A stretch of DNA of 64,000 bases from Zarea fungicola (taxonomy: Eukaryota > Ascomycota > Sordariomycetes > Hypocreales > Cordycipitaceae). A program made the translations under genes and the position numbers. Shown in pieces: positions 34,560-46,992 of the stretch; positions within the stretch are counted from its first letter, which is position 1; each line of letters opens with the position of its first letter. The DNA is taken from the NCBI GenBank assembly GCA_900169235.1, contig FWCC01000017.1:62001-126000 (forward strand). Direction: 5' to 3'. The notes beneath the pieces were generated by a model. The model was not told the DNA's origin. It was given only the letters and a program-made list of their open reading frames with translations, and did not search any database.

Positions 34560-36911
34560 ATGAAGGTTACCAGTGTCTTGGCCCACGCGGCCCCCTTGTT
34601 CGCCTCCTTGGCAGCAGCTCTTCCTGCCAAGGACTCTGCTCCTCTGGAAGAAAGGCAGTCTGGCTCGTCTTGGTTCCTCCCCAACCTCGACCATACTTCT
34701 GGTCCTGTTAGAGGTTACGTCCCCAATCTGACTGGCAGTAATGGCCAGCCCAACTACAATTACCCCGTGTATAAGTCTGTCAACTCTGGTGACTCCCAGG
34801 GCTTGATCAATGCACTTACCTCTGATGGCCCTGCTGGCAACCGTAATAACTGCTGGCTCGCCGGCCAGCCTCGTGTCATCTACCTTGCACCTGGTAAGAG
34901 CCTTCGACCTGCGAATCTAAGTTGTCTCTCAATCAGCTAACATGAAACTGCAGGTACTTACACGCTGTCCTCGACCCTCAACATGCTCACCGATACTGTC
35001 ATCATCGGTGATGCCTCCAACCCTCCTATCATCCGGGCCGCTTCTGGTTTCAATGGCGATGTCCTTATTGTCGGTGGCCAGGATAGCGGCAGCGATCGCC
35101 CTTGTGGTGGCTCTGGCGGAGAGACTCACTTCTCCATTATGATCAAGAATGTTATTCTTGACACCACTGCCAATGCTGGCAACAACGGCTTCACTGCTCT
35201 GAGCTGGGCCGTTGCTCAGAACTGCGCCTTGGTCAATGTCAAGATCAACATGCCTCAGGGTGCTCACACCGGTATGTCCATGGGCGGTGGCTCGACCATT
35301 TCTGCCGCAGATGTACACTTTACATACGGCAATGTTGGTCTGCACTGGGCTGGTCATCAGCAGGGTCAAGTCAAGGGCTTTAGCTTCGACAAATGCACCA
35401 CTGGTATCCTGATTGACAGCGGCTTCACCATTAGCATCATTGCTCCCTCTTGCAGCACTGTCGGAAACTGCGTTGTCCTCAACTCCGGGAACGCCTGGGT
35501 CGCCGTCATTGACGGTCAAAATACCAACTCGGGCGACTTCTTCACTAGCAGAGTCCAGTACCCCAACTTCATGCTGGAGAACATTTCCAACAACAACGCC
35601 AATAGCAACATTGTTACAGTTGCAGGCACGGTCAAGGTCGGCGGCCAAAGCAACCTAGGTACTTACATCTACGGAAACACCCGCGGTACCAACCCCATCT
35701 ACCAGACCAACCCGACTGCCAAGGCTGTCAACAGACCTGGTGCACTTGCTCCCGGTGGCAAGTATCCTGTCATCAATGCTCCCCAGTATGCTAATAAGCA
35801 AGTCTCGGATGTCATCAACCTGAAGGATGTCAACCAGAACGGTGGCTTCAACCTTCACGGTGATGGCAGTGTCGATGACACTGCGGCTCTACAGGGCGCT
35901 CTCAACACTGCTGCCAGCAAGGGCAAGATTGCGTACCTGCCGTTTGGCGTGTACAAAGTTACCTCTACAATTACCATCCCCCCCGGAACCGAACTGTATG
36001 GTGAGGCTTGGTCGACCATCTCCGGCTCTGGCAGTGCTTTCGCCTCTGAGTCGAACCCTACTCCTGTTGTTCAGATCGGTAGCACTCCTGGCCAAAAGGG
36101 TATCGCCCATATCCAGGACATTCGCTTCACTGTCAACGAGCCTCTTGCCGGAGCTATCCTTCTGCGTGTCAACATGGCTGGCAACCAACCCGGCGATGTC
36201 GCCGTCTTCAACTCCCTGAACACTATCGGCGGTACTCGTGATACGTCTGTAAACTGTGGCAGCGAGTCTAACTGCAAGGCCGCTTACCTCGGTATCCATC
36301 TGGCGGCTGGATCCTCCGCGTACATTGATAACTTCTGGTCATGGGTTGCGGACCACCCCGTTGACAACAGCAACAAGGGAATTCGCGCTGCCGTCAAGGG
36401 CGGTGTCCTTGTTGAATCCACGGCCGGAACGTGGCTCTCTGGTCTCGGCTCAGAGCACAACTGGCTGTTCCAGCTCAACTTCCACAACGCCGCCAACGTC
36501 TTCATTGGCCTTTTCCAGAGCGAGACCAACTACAACCAGGGCAACCACGGTGCTCCTCAGCCTGGCCAACCATTCTCTGCCACGAGCGCCGACCCCAACT
36601 TCTCTTGGTGCAACAGCGGCGACAGCACTTGCCGCATGGGTCTTGCTCAGTTCTACACTGGTAGCAACAGTGCTATTTACCACTATGCCGCTGCCAGCTG
36701 GAATTTCCAGGGCTTGACGGGCGTGAACCAGGGCATCATGAACGCTTTCCACGACACCATTAGCGATGCTCACCTCCACGGCTTCACTTCTGGACCTAAC
36801 ACGGCGGAGATTCTGCGTCTGCCCAACGGCAATATCTTTGGCAGCGGGGGCAATGACGGCTATGGCGGCTCGTGGCAGACTCTGGTTGCTGACATCGCCA
36901 GCCAGTCGTAA
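34560..36911 (+). CDS. Secreted GH55 exo/endo-beta-1,3-glucanase
   Basis: Glycoside hydrolase family 55 enzymes cleave beta-1,3-glucan of fungal walls or callose outside the cell. Two exons, 34560-34893 and 34954-36911, flank a 60-bp intron with a GCTAACAT branch site. The 763-residue product starts MKVTSVLAHAAPLFASLAAA, a clear signal peptide, followed by a short propeptide ending in LEERQ, a likely Kex2-like site. Two right-handed beta-helix halves follow: the first opens SSWFLPNLDHTSGPVRGYVP, and the second begins with the pectate-lyase-fold signature GDGSVDDTAALQGALNTAA. A conserved SGLGSEHNWLFQL near residue 620 probably carries the acid catalyst. Length and layout match fungal GH55 enzymes. 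It sits at the edge of the AT-rich interval and converges on the amidohydrolase gene. Confidence 0.95.
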
Positions 36912-37143
36912 ATAGCGATGATGCCATCTCAGACAAACATTCACGTACATACTTTTTTCTCTTTGGGTTTAAATATTTGCCCTTGTTCATATTCCTATAT
37001 ACTGGATTAGATTTTACATAAAATAACATGGCACATACTAAGTACTTGCTGTTGGCAAGGCGTGTTTTATTGATTTTCTTTTGCCATAAATGTTCACCGG
37101 ATCTCAGTTAAATACCAAGGATAGTAACAGTAGTCCTCTCGGT

Positions 37144-38433
37144 TCATTTCTTGTTTAGTAATGTCAAGGCACCAAGAACATAACCATCAAGCCCTGTTTG
37201 TAGTGTCGGCATAATGACCGGCGCAAACATGGGTGAGTGATTTGCTGGGACATCCTTGGAAATAGTACCAGCAGCCTCGATGCGATCCCATCTCGATTCC
37301 TCGATGCTGCCGTACATGAAAAAGCAGTACGGTTTATCCACCGCGGAAGCGAGAATCGAAAAGTCTTCGCTGCCGCCCAATCGAGGGAGATTTCTGTCGT
37401 ACTGGCCCCTTTCCTCACCAAAGTGCACCGAAAACGTGTCTTCAATCTTCTTGGTGACCTCGTCATCATTAATGGTCAGCGGGAATGACCGTGTCGCTTT
37501 AAACTCTGGCTTCTTGGTCGACTCCGCGCAGGCGCATTCCGACTCTACAACGGCCTTGATGCGACGCATGATGCGCTCCCTCGTCGCGACAGTCGTGGAG
37601 CGCGTGTCGATACCCAGGACGGCCGAGTCGGCAATGACGTTTTCTGCATCACCGGCATGGATCGTCGCCACGGTGATGACGCTCGTGTCGGACGGGTCCG
37701 TCTCCCGGCTGACGAGCGTCTGCAGCTTCATGATTGTGCTGGCGGCAATGACGATGGGGTCGACGGCGGTGTGCGGCATGCTGGCGTGGGAGCCGCGGCC
37801 GTGGATCGTCACCTCCATGCTGTCCGCGCTGGTGGCCACGATGCCGCGGCCTGTGCCGATGCGGCCCGCGCGGAGAGGCATGACGTGCGCCCCCAGGACG
37901 ACGTCCGGAACGGGCACGCCGTGGCGGGCGTAGAGGCCGTCGTCTATCATGGCCTGCGCACCGGTGCCGCGCTCCTCGGCCGGCTGGAAGACCAGGACCA
38001 AGGTGCCGGCCCAGTAGGCGCGCGCGGAGAAGAGGGCAGCGGCGGCGCCGAGGAGGCAGGTGATGTGCATGTCGTGGCCGCAGGCGTGCATGACCGGTTT
38101 CTCGACACCAGTGGCGGCATGCATCATGCGCTTGGTGCTCGCATAGGGAAGGCCGGTGCGCTCCTCCACGGGCAGGGCGTCAATGTCGGCACGAAGGAGC
38201 ACAGTAGGGCCGTCGCCGTTGGGAAGAACGGCAGCTAGGCCATGGCCGCCAATGTTGGTCTTGATGACTAGATCATCAGGCCCAATGACTTTGAGCTTGT
38301 CGGCAATCAGGGCAGCCGTTTCGGACTCTTGGTCGGATAGTTCCGGGTTTTGGTGCAGGTGTTTGTAGAGCTCCTCTAAAGGCCCGAGGTCGGGTCTGTG
38401 CTGGTTGACGAGAAGGGATAATGCGGATGCCAT
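37144..38433 (-). CDS. M20D-family metal-dependent amidohydrolase
   Basis: A single-exon gene for 429 residues, related to hippurate and indole-acetyl-amino-acid hydrolases, which remove N-acyl or amide-linked groups using two metal ions. Visible landmarks are the N-terminal HQNPELSDQE, the metal-binding VMHACGHDMHITCLLGAAA (Cys and two His), PAEERGTG with the catalytic glutamate pair, GAHVMPLRAGRIGTG, the dimerisation domain GRGSHASMPHTAVDPI, and the C-terminal LGGSEDFS and PANHSPMF with the last histidine ligand. No signal peptide or membrane segment is present, so it is probably cytosolic. The substrate cannot be deduced. It converges on GH55, with 232 bp between stops. Confidence 0.93.
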   Translation of the reverse strand: MASALSLLVNQHRPDLGPLEELYKHLHQNPELSDQESETAALIADKLKVIGPDDLVIKTNIGGHGLAAVLPNGDGPTVLLRADIDALPVEERTGLPYASTKRMMHAATGVEKPVMHACGHDMHITCLLGAAAALFSARAYWAGTLVLVFQPAEERGTGAQAMIDDGLYARHGVPVPDVVLGAHVMPLRAGRIGTGRGIVATSADSMEVTIHGRGSHASMPHTAVDPIVIAASTIMKLQTLVSRETDPSDTSVITVATIHAGDAENVIADSAVLGIDTRSTTVATRERIMRRIKAVVESECACAESTKKPEFKATRSFPLTINDDEVTKKIEDTFSVHFGEERGQYDRNLPRLGGSEDFSILASAVDKPYCFFMYGSIEESRWDRIEAAGTISKDVPANHSPMFAPVIMPTLQTGLDGYVLGALTLLNKK

Positions 38434-39648
38434 GAGTTAAGGGTGATGGGGGAGAGAAGGGATCAGTATTTAAGCTTGTTTTCGAGTATAATTGATTTAA
38501 TCTGATGAAGGGCTGGTTGGTTGTTATATCTATACATGAGCCCCCCCGCCTAGGCCGTGGGGTTATCGTCATTCTGAGTACGATGTAGCGTGTGCGCCCT
38601 ACATGATGAAATAGGAAAGAGCCGGCAATGGCGGAGATAATTCGGTATGAAATGGAAAAATATTTCTAATGAATTTATTTTAAGTTTAAGCAGTTGATCT
38701 ATAATATTGTCGATTTTCTTTATCAATGCTGTTGGATGCAGAAGTGAGTGGCGCTGTTTATGAGAGTGAGCTGTGAGAACAGGAACTGCCGCCGAGCGAT
38801 TGGGAGTGTTTGATGGGCAGAGATGAGAGTTTGAAATAAGTTTGCTTAGTCGGAATTGGGGTATAGTTTCTATACTTTATCTTTATTATCGCAACGTCTC
38901 ATTGATTGTCACTTCTGTGATATGGACCACATGCAAACGACGTAGTGTACACTGAGGGCATTTGTACCCATTTATTCAGTAGAAATGATTTAGAAAAAAA
39001 AATAAAGAAAACTAGGGGAAAATAAGAGCTCACTGATATATTATCTTCTATCTTAAAAATCCTTTGTTACTGCAGTTCACCATCGTGGCAGCGACTGCAA
39101 CGGTTAGGCAGCATCCCAACGAGGCTTGGTCTTGCGCACGGACCAAGGCCTCCGATCAAGGCCAACTGCCTATTTTTTTCCCCAAACCCTCTCCTCTCGC
39201 TGCGCCCGCCACGCCCCCAAACCCTCTTTCAAGACACCAACACAAGAATCAACTTTTCTTTCATCTCCCTCCCTCCTCGTCATCTTTGCCATCCTCTTGA
39301 CGAATCTCGTCTTTATCGACTCCTCTTTTACCAAGTCTTCATCACTTCTACATTCCGCAATACCATCCTTCCGCCGTCGCAATCTCCCTTCTGCCTATAT
39401 CAACCAGGCCGTTTTTTGCTGTTTGTCATCTAGGGCAAAAGCAACCATCGACATCGACTCCTTTTCCTTCGTACCTGCGCCGAGAACTCATCCACGTCCA
39501 AGCTCTCATCGACGCATTCCGACATATCCCCGTCTCTTCAACTCCATCTAAAACTCTAGCCTGCGCATTCAGCTTTGTTTGTGCCTATTTTGCCATCCCG
39601 CCCACCCTCGAACACTCTTAAAACGCCATCCACATTACACACGCCAAC
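38434..39648. other. Divergent promoter region between the amidohydrolase and Nxt3-like genes
   Basis: About 1.2 kb. The centre (38.6-39.06 kb) is AT-rich. From about 39.08 kb the plus strand becomes strongly C/T-rich up to the Nxt3-like start, typical of a highly expressed fungal leader. Frames in the C/T-rich part are compositional artefacts. Confidence 0.5.
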
Positions 39649-41339
39649 ATGGCTACCAACGGCAGCTTCGCCCAGCAGGACCAGCACAAGGCCGCTGCTG
39701 ATCAGGACAACAGCAACCTTGCCAAGGATGAAGTCGGCTGGTACTTTGTCGAGCAGTACTACACAACTCTCAGCAAGTCTCCTGAGAAGCTCCACGTGAG
39801 TCGACCCCGATCGAGCTGCCCAACTCGCCACCCCGACTAACCACTAGCATACAGCTCTTCTACAGCAAGCGATCGCAGTTTGTCTACGGCCAGGAGGCCG
39901 AGGTCGCCAATGTCTCTGTTGGACGTCAGGTACATACAAATTCCAACTTCCCGTCTATGCTGCACGTGCAACCCGACTAATCCATTCGCTGTTCCAGGCC
40001 ATCCAAGAGCGCATCAAGGCTCTCGACTTCCAAGACTGCAAGGTTCGCGTTTCCAACGTCGACTCTCAGTCCTCTGGCGAATGCATTGTCATTCAGGTCA
40101 TCGGCGAGACCTCCAACAAGGGTGCAGAGCCCAGGAAGTTTGTCCAGACTTTCATTCTCGCCCAGCAGCCCTCCGGGTACTTTGTTCTCAACGACATCCT
40201 GCGATACATTGATGAGCAGGAGGAGACTGAGGCCGAAGAGGCCGCCGAGGAGGAGGCTGCGGAGGAGGCCGCTGCCCCCGCCGCCGAGGTCCCTGAGCCT
40301 GTCCCCGAACCCGTTGTCGAGGCAGCTCCAGTTGCTGAGCCCAAGCTCATCTCTGAGGTCGCTGAGAAGGCTACCGTCAACGGCGGCTCCACCGAGGCCG
40401 AGGTGAAGGCTGAGACTCCTGCTGCCGCCCCCGCTGAGCTCGCCACTGAAGAGGTTCTCGCCGAGGTCGCCGAGGAGGAAATCAAGCAGGTCGAGAAGCC
40501 CAAGGAGCCCGCCCCTACCCCTGCTAAGGTTGAGGCTGCTCCCGAGCCCGCTGGTCCTCCCAAGCCTATGACCTGGGCTAGCCGTGCCGCTGCTGCCGCC
40601 GGCCCCCGCCCTGTCGTGCCCCTGCCCAAGACTGCTACTCCCCCGGCTACCAACCAGAGTCGCGCTCCCGCCCCTGCCGCTGCTCCTGCCGCTGCTCCTG
40701 CCGCTGCTCCTGCTGCTGCCCCAGCTGCTGCTACTCCCGCTGCGGCTGCCCCCGCTGCTACGCCTGCCGCTGAGCCTGCTAGCAAGGAGGCATCTGGTTG
40801 GCAGACTGCTGGTGCCGACTCCAAGCGCCAGTCCCGTCCCCAGGCCGCTGCTGCCGCTGGCCCTGAGAAGGAGGGCACCATGGGCTATGTCAAGTACGTT
40901 ACTGAAAAGGTTCAGGATGCTGAGCTCCGTGCTGCTCTTGCTGCTCACGGCGAGCTTAGCTACTTTGACATCAACCGCCAAAAGGTATGCCACGTATTCA
41001 AAAAACACTTGCTCTGATAACCACTAACAGTTGTAGAACTGCGCATTCGTCGAGTATAAGACCCTCGAGGGATACCAGGCTGCTGTCTCTAGCAACCCTC
41101 ATATCGTTAACGGCGAGAACATTATTGTTGAGCCTCGCCGCCCCAAGGCCGCTGCTTTCAACGGCGGCAACTTTGGATCTGGCCGTGGTAACTCTGCTGG
41201 CCGTGGCCGTGGTGGTTTCGAGGGTGGTCGCAACGGTGGTCAGGGTAACGCCCGTGGCAACTTCTCTGGCCAGAACCGTGGACGTGGCGGCGCTACCCGC
41301 GGCCGTGGTGGTGCGGCTCAGGTTACCAGCAACGCCTAA
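39649..41339 (+). CDS. nxt3: G3BP/Nxt3-type NTF2-RRM-RGG RNA-binding protein
   Basis: The domain order equals that of metazoan G3BP and fission yeast Nxt3, which join stress granules and assist a ubiquitin protease (Bre5 in budding yeast). Four exons: 39649-39795, 39855-39929, 39998-40984 and 41037-41339, giving 503 residues; all introns are 52-68 bp and phase 0. The NTF2-like domain at about 27-155 starts VGWYFVEQYYTTLSKSPEKL and includes SKRSQFVYGQE and FVQTFILAQQ. A long Glu/Ala/Pro-rich disordered stretch follows, containing the conserved PKPMTWASRAA motif and an Ala-Pro repeat. An RRM at about 366-435 (TMGYVKYV, then NCAFVEYKTLEGY) has an intron inside. The last 65 residues are RGG-rich. 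The C-terminal domains rule out plain NTF2. Confidence 0.92.
40670..40775 (+). repeat. In-frame Ala-Pro minisatellite in the Nxt3-like gene
   Basis: Tandem imperfect copies of a 12-bp unit, GCTCCTGCCGCT and variants, encode an APAA-type linker. It is in frame, so length changes alter only the disordered linker. The reverse strand stays open for over 250 codons across it because of composition. Confidence 0.75.
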
Positions 41340-44300
41340 ATTCATCTCTGTCCAGTTTGATTAATTTCTGGACGTGAGCAAGGCTTGTTACACTGTATAC
41401 ACAGCAGCAGTATCTTTGCCGAACTTGCGACGATACTTGTGCTTCAAACGGAGAAGTAATGGAATCCGTATGCATCGAATTAATAGTGCACTACGCACCA
41501 ATTATGGAGTGCATAGTTGTACTGGAGTATGGATGGGAGCGAATCGATTTTGTGATTTGGACTACGGGGTAGTACAGTCGCCTTGCGACGAGGGACGGTT
41601 TTGCTGACAGTTTTATGTACTACCAGGGGACGTTTTGGCTTGTTATTGTTTTTTAATCTCATTGCATTGCGGGCGGAAAAAACTGCATCTATACCACGAA
41701 CGGACAGTTATGAAGCCGGGGAGAACTTTTCTAAACTGGGTAATGTGTATGTTCTATTGAAAAGATGTACCAGTACTAGGTACGTACGCGGGAGCAAAAA
41801 GGAGATGACAGGTGAAGGAAGTTTGGACTCTTAATTTAGCAGTGTATCAAAATGGGAGAATGGCATGGAAAACAAGGACATAGAAAAAAGGGGAGATATT
41901 GGGCATGTACAATACAATAACGAATCCAACTGCTGGAGGAAAGGCTGCCTATGAGTCGAATAACAAAACTATTACGAGCCAAACAGGCTACGTTCCTGTG
42001 TAGAGGTGCGATGCGCGAATTGTTTGTATCGAGTTGCAGTTTGCCCGCCCCAAGCATAGGGGGGGGTTCTGATGTAACACGACTGACGTGATTGACATCT
42101 TGGTGACGCCGACTGATAATAGCTGTTTGGTCCACGAAGAGCTGAAACAAGCCAACGTGCACCTTGGATCTCACTGATGGCCAGGCCAAAACCGATACCG
42201 AAAGATTCTTAACCCGAGAAGAGTAGCAAAGCTTCGGGCCGACCAAAAATCACCGCTCAATCACAACACACTTTACATAAACCCTTTGAGCTTAGGATTC
42301 CTTATTTACATGAAAGCTTAAAGGAGACTTTATAGCCAAGAAAAACTCAAAAAAATTATATACACCAACGATGGGGGCATATTGGTGGTCATACTCAGTG
42401 AGCCTGGTTTGATATGTGCATTATACCCGTTGTGCATGTACCAAACTTCGGGGCTGGCTTCATCGGGCTGCTGCATTTGTCATTGCCGTAAAAAACAAAT
42501 GTGAATATCGTCACAGGTACTGGGCAGTACTCGCCCGGCAATATCTACCTTTTACGGAGGCTGCGGCGGCTTGGGATATTTCTCGGCAGGAATCATTCCA
42601 TTGCAGACACGGGTCAGTTCTACGATCAAAAGAATTGGCTGTTTTGTGCCATCGGATGGAAACTCCTGGATCTCTCATGCTCGACCATCCTCATCTTTGA
42701 AATTCTTTCTCTGCATTCTCTTCTTCGCCTTGTACTCGCATTGAAAATATTGCAGCGCTCTTTTCCATTGCCATCGGCCGCTGTTGCCACTTCTTGGGCA
42801 TGTTACTCAATCACACATTGACCATAAGAAGCTCGCTTCCACGGCACTGATGGGCTCTGTCCCTCGCGTGTGTTATTCGTGACCAAAATTGTGCGTGGCA
42901 AGGAGCTCCTCGTGGACGGTTTCCGGCTCAACTCACCCAGAAACAGTCAGAACTGTACGCAGCAGTAAGCATCATCAACACCAACTCTGCCCCCTCAGGG
43001 AGTTTGTCGACAGGGGAGGGGGGGCTTCAGCAGTGGCTCGTCAGAAATTTCATCCTTTGCGGCGACCATGCTCCATCCAGAAGAGCCCCGGGCTGGGGTT
43101 GAGTTCGGCGTGGCCATCGCTATACCAAAGTCCCTCCTCCTCGATACGTCGAATAACATCATGCAACGCAGAGAGTGGCCTCGCATCACGTAGGTGTGGA
43201 TGAGTACAGCCTTCTGTTTGGTATGCGTGTGCACGTTGGTATTGTTTGCTGGCCCGCCTTATCGTGTACTTCGTCAAAGGACGGCTTCTGAGCCTTGCCT
43301 GGCGCGAACACGGCCAACCACCTACCTTATCCAGATACATTGTCAAAGTCTGTTAAATAAATGAGTGGGCAAAATTAGTATCTATATATATAATCACGTA
43401 AATGTCGAACAAGGCAGGGCGGTATACCGCATGACAGGGAAATACATAGGAGGTCATTGTGTCGAAACTTGTTACCTTACATCAGGAATCCTCGAATATG
43501 ACTTTGACTTTGAAAATACACCGGTGGGAGTAACTGACTTGTACGTAATTCTACGACAGTACTTAATATGCGTCCATCGAGTCTACATTTACAATAGGTC
43601 ATACCCCCACGCAAGAAAATGATGGGACGCCGGTGATCTACATTGTTTGTGCGTGCCTTGGGGTGTGTCAAATACAATTTGTCACCACGGATTCAAACTT
43701 GGCCGAGTACGGAGTACAGTGCAGGTCTCAAAATGGCAATTTGACACACAAAAGAAAAGAAACACACATCAAAGACCTGCAGATCCTCAGAGCCAACAAA
43801 GAATATTACCCGGATCTTTTCCTCGTCGTCACTCTTTATTACTACTTTGACTGCCGAGCCTGTTATGAGCACGGCAACTAAAAGCCCGCCTTTGGCGGCT
43901 GGGGGAATAACTCTCACAAAGTATCCGTTCCATTGCATTGAGTAGCGAAACCCACCGGCTCGTGTGATTGGCACGGCGGCGCCGAAGCGGCCGGCCGAGC
44001 GTGGTCGGTCAGAAACGAAGTTTGACAAAGGAGGGGAAAATGGTAGCTCCGCGCTGAAAAAAAAACATAGGGATCGGCGCAGCTGGAACTCTGAACTAGT
44101 TTAAACAACTTTGTGTCCTCCAAGGCAAAAGGTTTAACTAGTTGCTAGTCAAGACAATGACGAATTTTCTTTTGAGTTATTTCGGCAGTTTTCGGATGTG
44201 CATGAACATCAGTGAGTCTTGTAAGACAGGCGGGTATACTATCTAGAAGCGTGGATGTTATACCAATATACCAATTCAGTAAATCTCCCTGTTTGCGAGT

Positions 44301-46399
44301 GAATGGCGCGGATAGTCCGGGGGTGAGCAGGCAAAACACGAGCGGAACCTCGAGCCGTTGATCCACGTCTCAAGGGACATGGGATTGCGAGGGACGAGAA
44401 GAGTAAAGTTCTCGCCGTCACACACGTCATCAGCGTTGCTTTATATCCAATGCAATCGCCGCCATAGGCCGGAAAGGTACTAATACTAGGCCTTCCTTTG
44501 TTGTTTCTATTTTTGTTACAGCTACAGTGCCTTTGGAGGAGAGTTGCAGCGCAGGAGGGGGCATGTAGAGTAGGACTGCCACGATGCAGCACACTATGTA
44601 TGATTCATGCAACACGGCGGCCGTCGCGAGGTATTAATACAAGAAAAACTGCTTACAGCTAACTAACTAGCTAGAAAACACGTGTATCGGGCTTTCCCCT
44701 AGCCAGTATACTTATTAGTAGTCCCGGAGGACAGGCCGGCGGAGGGAAGGCAAGTGCGACGATTAATTTTAATAAATCGGCCTGAATTTAAACGAATGAA
44801 AACGACGATCAGAAGACCTGCGGTCATGCATTAATAATGACTGGGGAAGCCACTATACAAACTTTGCAAGGGGATTTGGAGGCTTGCAAAAGTTCCGAAG
44901 GTGTGGTGCGGGTTAGTGGAGAACAGCTAATGAGCTTTGGTACCTTGGAACCCCGGCCCAGACCAGGATGAGGGTTCCCGAAACAGCAATGCACAAGCCA
45001 CCGTGATCAAGTCGATACTGTAACTATCAGTAGCTTGTTGTCTCACCTTGTCTACTGCAGTATTGAAGGTAGAAAAGGAATATATTTTTCATTTGGCAGT
45101 GTGTTGCCAGATCCGCCGGCCGGCTTGAGCAGTGAGACTCCATAGATTCCTGGTGTTGTTGTGGATGCAGGTTGTGTGTGGTAGATGCTGAGTGAATATC
45201 TGGGTAGTGGCAATACCCAGATAGGCTGTAATTGAGTTCTAGTCGGTTAGATATTGGCCAAGCGAGAATAGATGTAGTTGTTTTATTGCCGTCTCTTGTC
45301 TCGAATGCTTGAAATCGTGTTTATGAGGCTCGCCGGCCTTGCCACTGTCAAGCTTCAAACGATGTTGGCTAGTACAACTTTGGGAAAGGCCGGCGCCACC
45401 ATAACGGCTTGGTACAACTTCTTGTCGGGCTGCCTTATTAGCCTGCTCCTTATAGCCCTGCATTAAACAGGCGATTCGTAGTGTGTGGGAGCCACGAGGC
45501 TTCTTCATTCGTGCATTAAATCAGAGGATGTACATGGCTGGAAGTTGGAGGGTGTTCCGGTGTAGTAAACGGGCTTTGTGTTGAGGCTGTCGTGTACTCC
45601 CTGATTGGGAGAATCTGCGTTACAGACAACAGTTTGTGTCATTACCTATGCATGTAGGTAGACCGTAGTAGCACTTGGCACTCGCAGGGGTTAGCACGAT
45701 TAGGTGATGAATTACGGCCGCAGCTTGAAGTACGGGAGGCGCCATGCTTGGCTCTCTGGTGCCGGATCAGACCTTCATTGTCGGCTTGGCGATTTATTTG
45801 TGACAGCGATTACAATGACCGACCGGCTGGCAGAAATGCTGTGGCGTCTAGAAGGTGGTGTTGAATCTCGCTCAGTGTGAAGCGGAGGCTGTCGATTGAT
45901 TTTATTCTTCAGATACGCAAGAGAGCTTTTTGCGGCAAGCGTGTGTGTGTGTATACGGTGCACAGCGGACGGATTCGCAACAATCTCGCATAACATTGTG
46001 CAGCGCATCTCCTCGGTGCTTGCTTCGTCACCCCCCTTTAGTATTGCTCCAGAATATGCAGACTGGGGGTATCACCAAAATCAGCAGAGTTTCTAGTCAC
46101 CTACCCCCATGGGTCTAGCGCCACCCCGATGGTGTAGCGTCAAGCATCGGGCTGGCGGTCATGGGTGCCCCGTCCTAGCAGAGCTAGCTGGTGCCATGGT
46201 TGAATTGTGTGCAGTGGAAGTTCTGACTGGCTTACTTGGCGTTGCAACGAAGGACGATTGAGGAAGGAGTTTTATTTTTGGCGTTTGAGAGATGGCAGCG
46301 GAGGACTAGGGGGGAGGGATCTGACGACAGGATTGAGAGTTGAGTGTTTTTAGTATGGAGAGGAATTCGGTGGTGTTTGTTGTGTGCTATGATTCTATT

Positions 46400-46992
46400 G
46401 TACCTAGGTACCTACCTACCTGAGTTCAGTTGCCAGCTGGTGCCAGCCGTAGCAGGGAGTCAATTCACGCACAGGAAAATGTACCCGACAGGCCGATTCG
46501 CCCGGCTCACGTATGGGTTTTTTCGATACGGTGTACGGAGTGCATGGTGGGTTTAGGAGACATTAATGCGTGGGCGCAACAAGGCTGCCCTTATTAAACG
46601 AGTGTTGTCATGAGCACCAGCGCGTGGTGACTTTTGCTAAATTACATTGACTGCCAAGAAAAGGACGAGAAAAAAGTTCCGATGCCAAAGGTTCCAGACT
46701 CTTGCTGTGCGTGGATGGAAGCAGGGACAGTACTCGCTTAATAGCAGTTGCGTACGGAGTACCTGCGATGGGCACAGGCCAGGAACCACCACCAACAGTA
46801 CCACTGTAAGGGCATGTCAAATCAAGACGCTGGGGGCCTGACCACTAGCAAGCACTGGTCTGCACGACGCACGACTGGGCTGTGTGAGCAAAGGTTCCCC
46901 AAGGTTCCCCGCCACCCGCCAAAAGTCCCCCCGTGGGACCTCCACAGGCCTTTTTGTTCTTGGTAATAGGCGGAGCCCGTCGTACTCCGTAC
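46400..46992. repeat. Cluster of short palindromic repeats (GTACGGAGTAC and TACCTAGGTACC types)
   Basis: GTACGGAGTAC or a close form occurs at 46533-46543 (one mismatch), 46752-46762 and, as its complement GTACTCCGTAC, at 46982-46992; another perfect copy lies at 43707-43717. A TACCTAGGTACCTACCTACC element is at 46401-46420. Short elements of both kinds are scattered in many ascomycete genomes and are of unclear origin. Four copies within 3.3 kb of non-coding DNA and none noticed elsewhere in the window suggest local accumulation. Confidence 0.6.

Noticed and set aside
34929..36950. Antisense frames of 130-240 codons over GH55
   Set aside because: Shadows of the GH55 exon; no domain or splice support.
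37256..38238. Plus-strand frames of 193-225 codons over the amidohydrolase
   Set aside because: Opposite-strand shadows; the minus-strand protein has all metal-binding motifs.
39977..41008. 343- and 262-codon antisense frames over the Nxt3-like gene
   Set aside because: Low-complexity Ser/Gly/Leu or Ala/Gly sequence opposite the Ala-Pro-Glu-rich linker.
43693..44028. 111-codon minus-strand frame with hydrophobic stretch
   Set aside because: Starts at TTG, crosses AT-rich non-coding sequence, and has no recognised domain or splice context.
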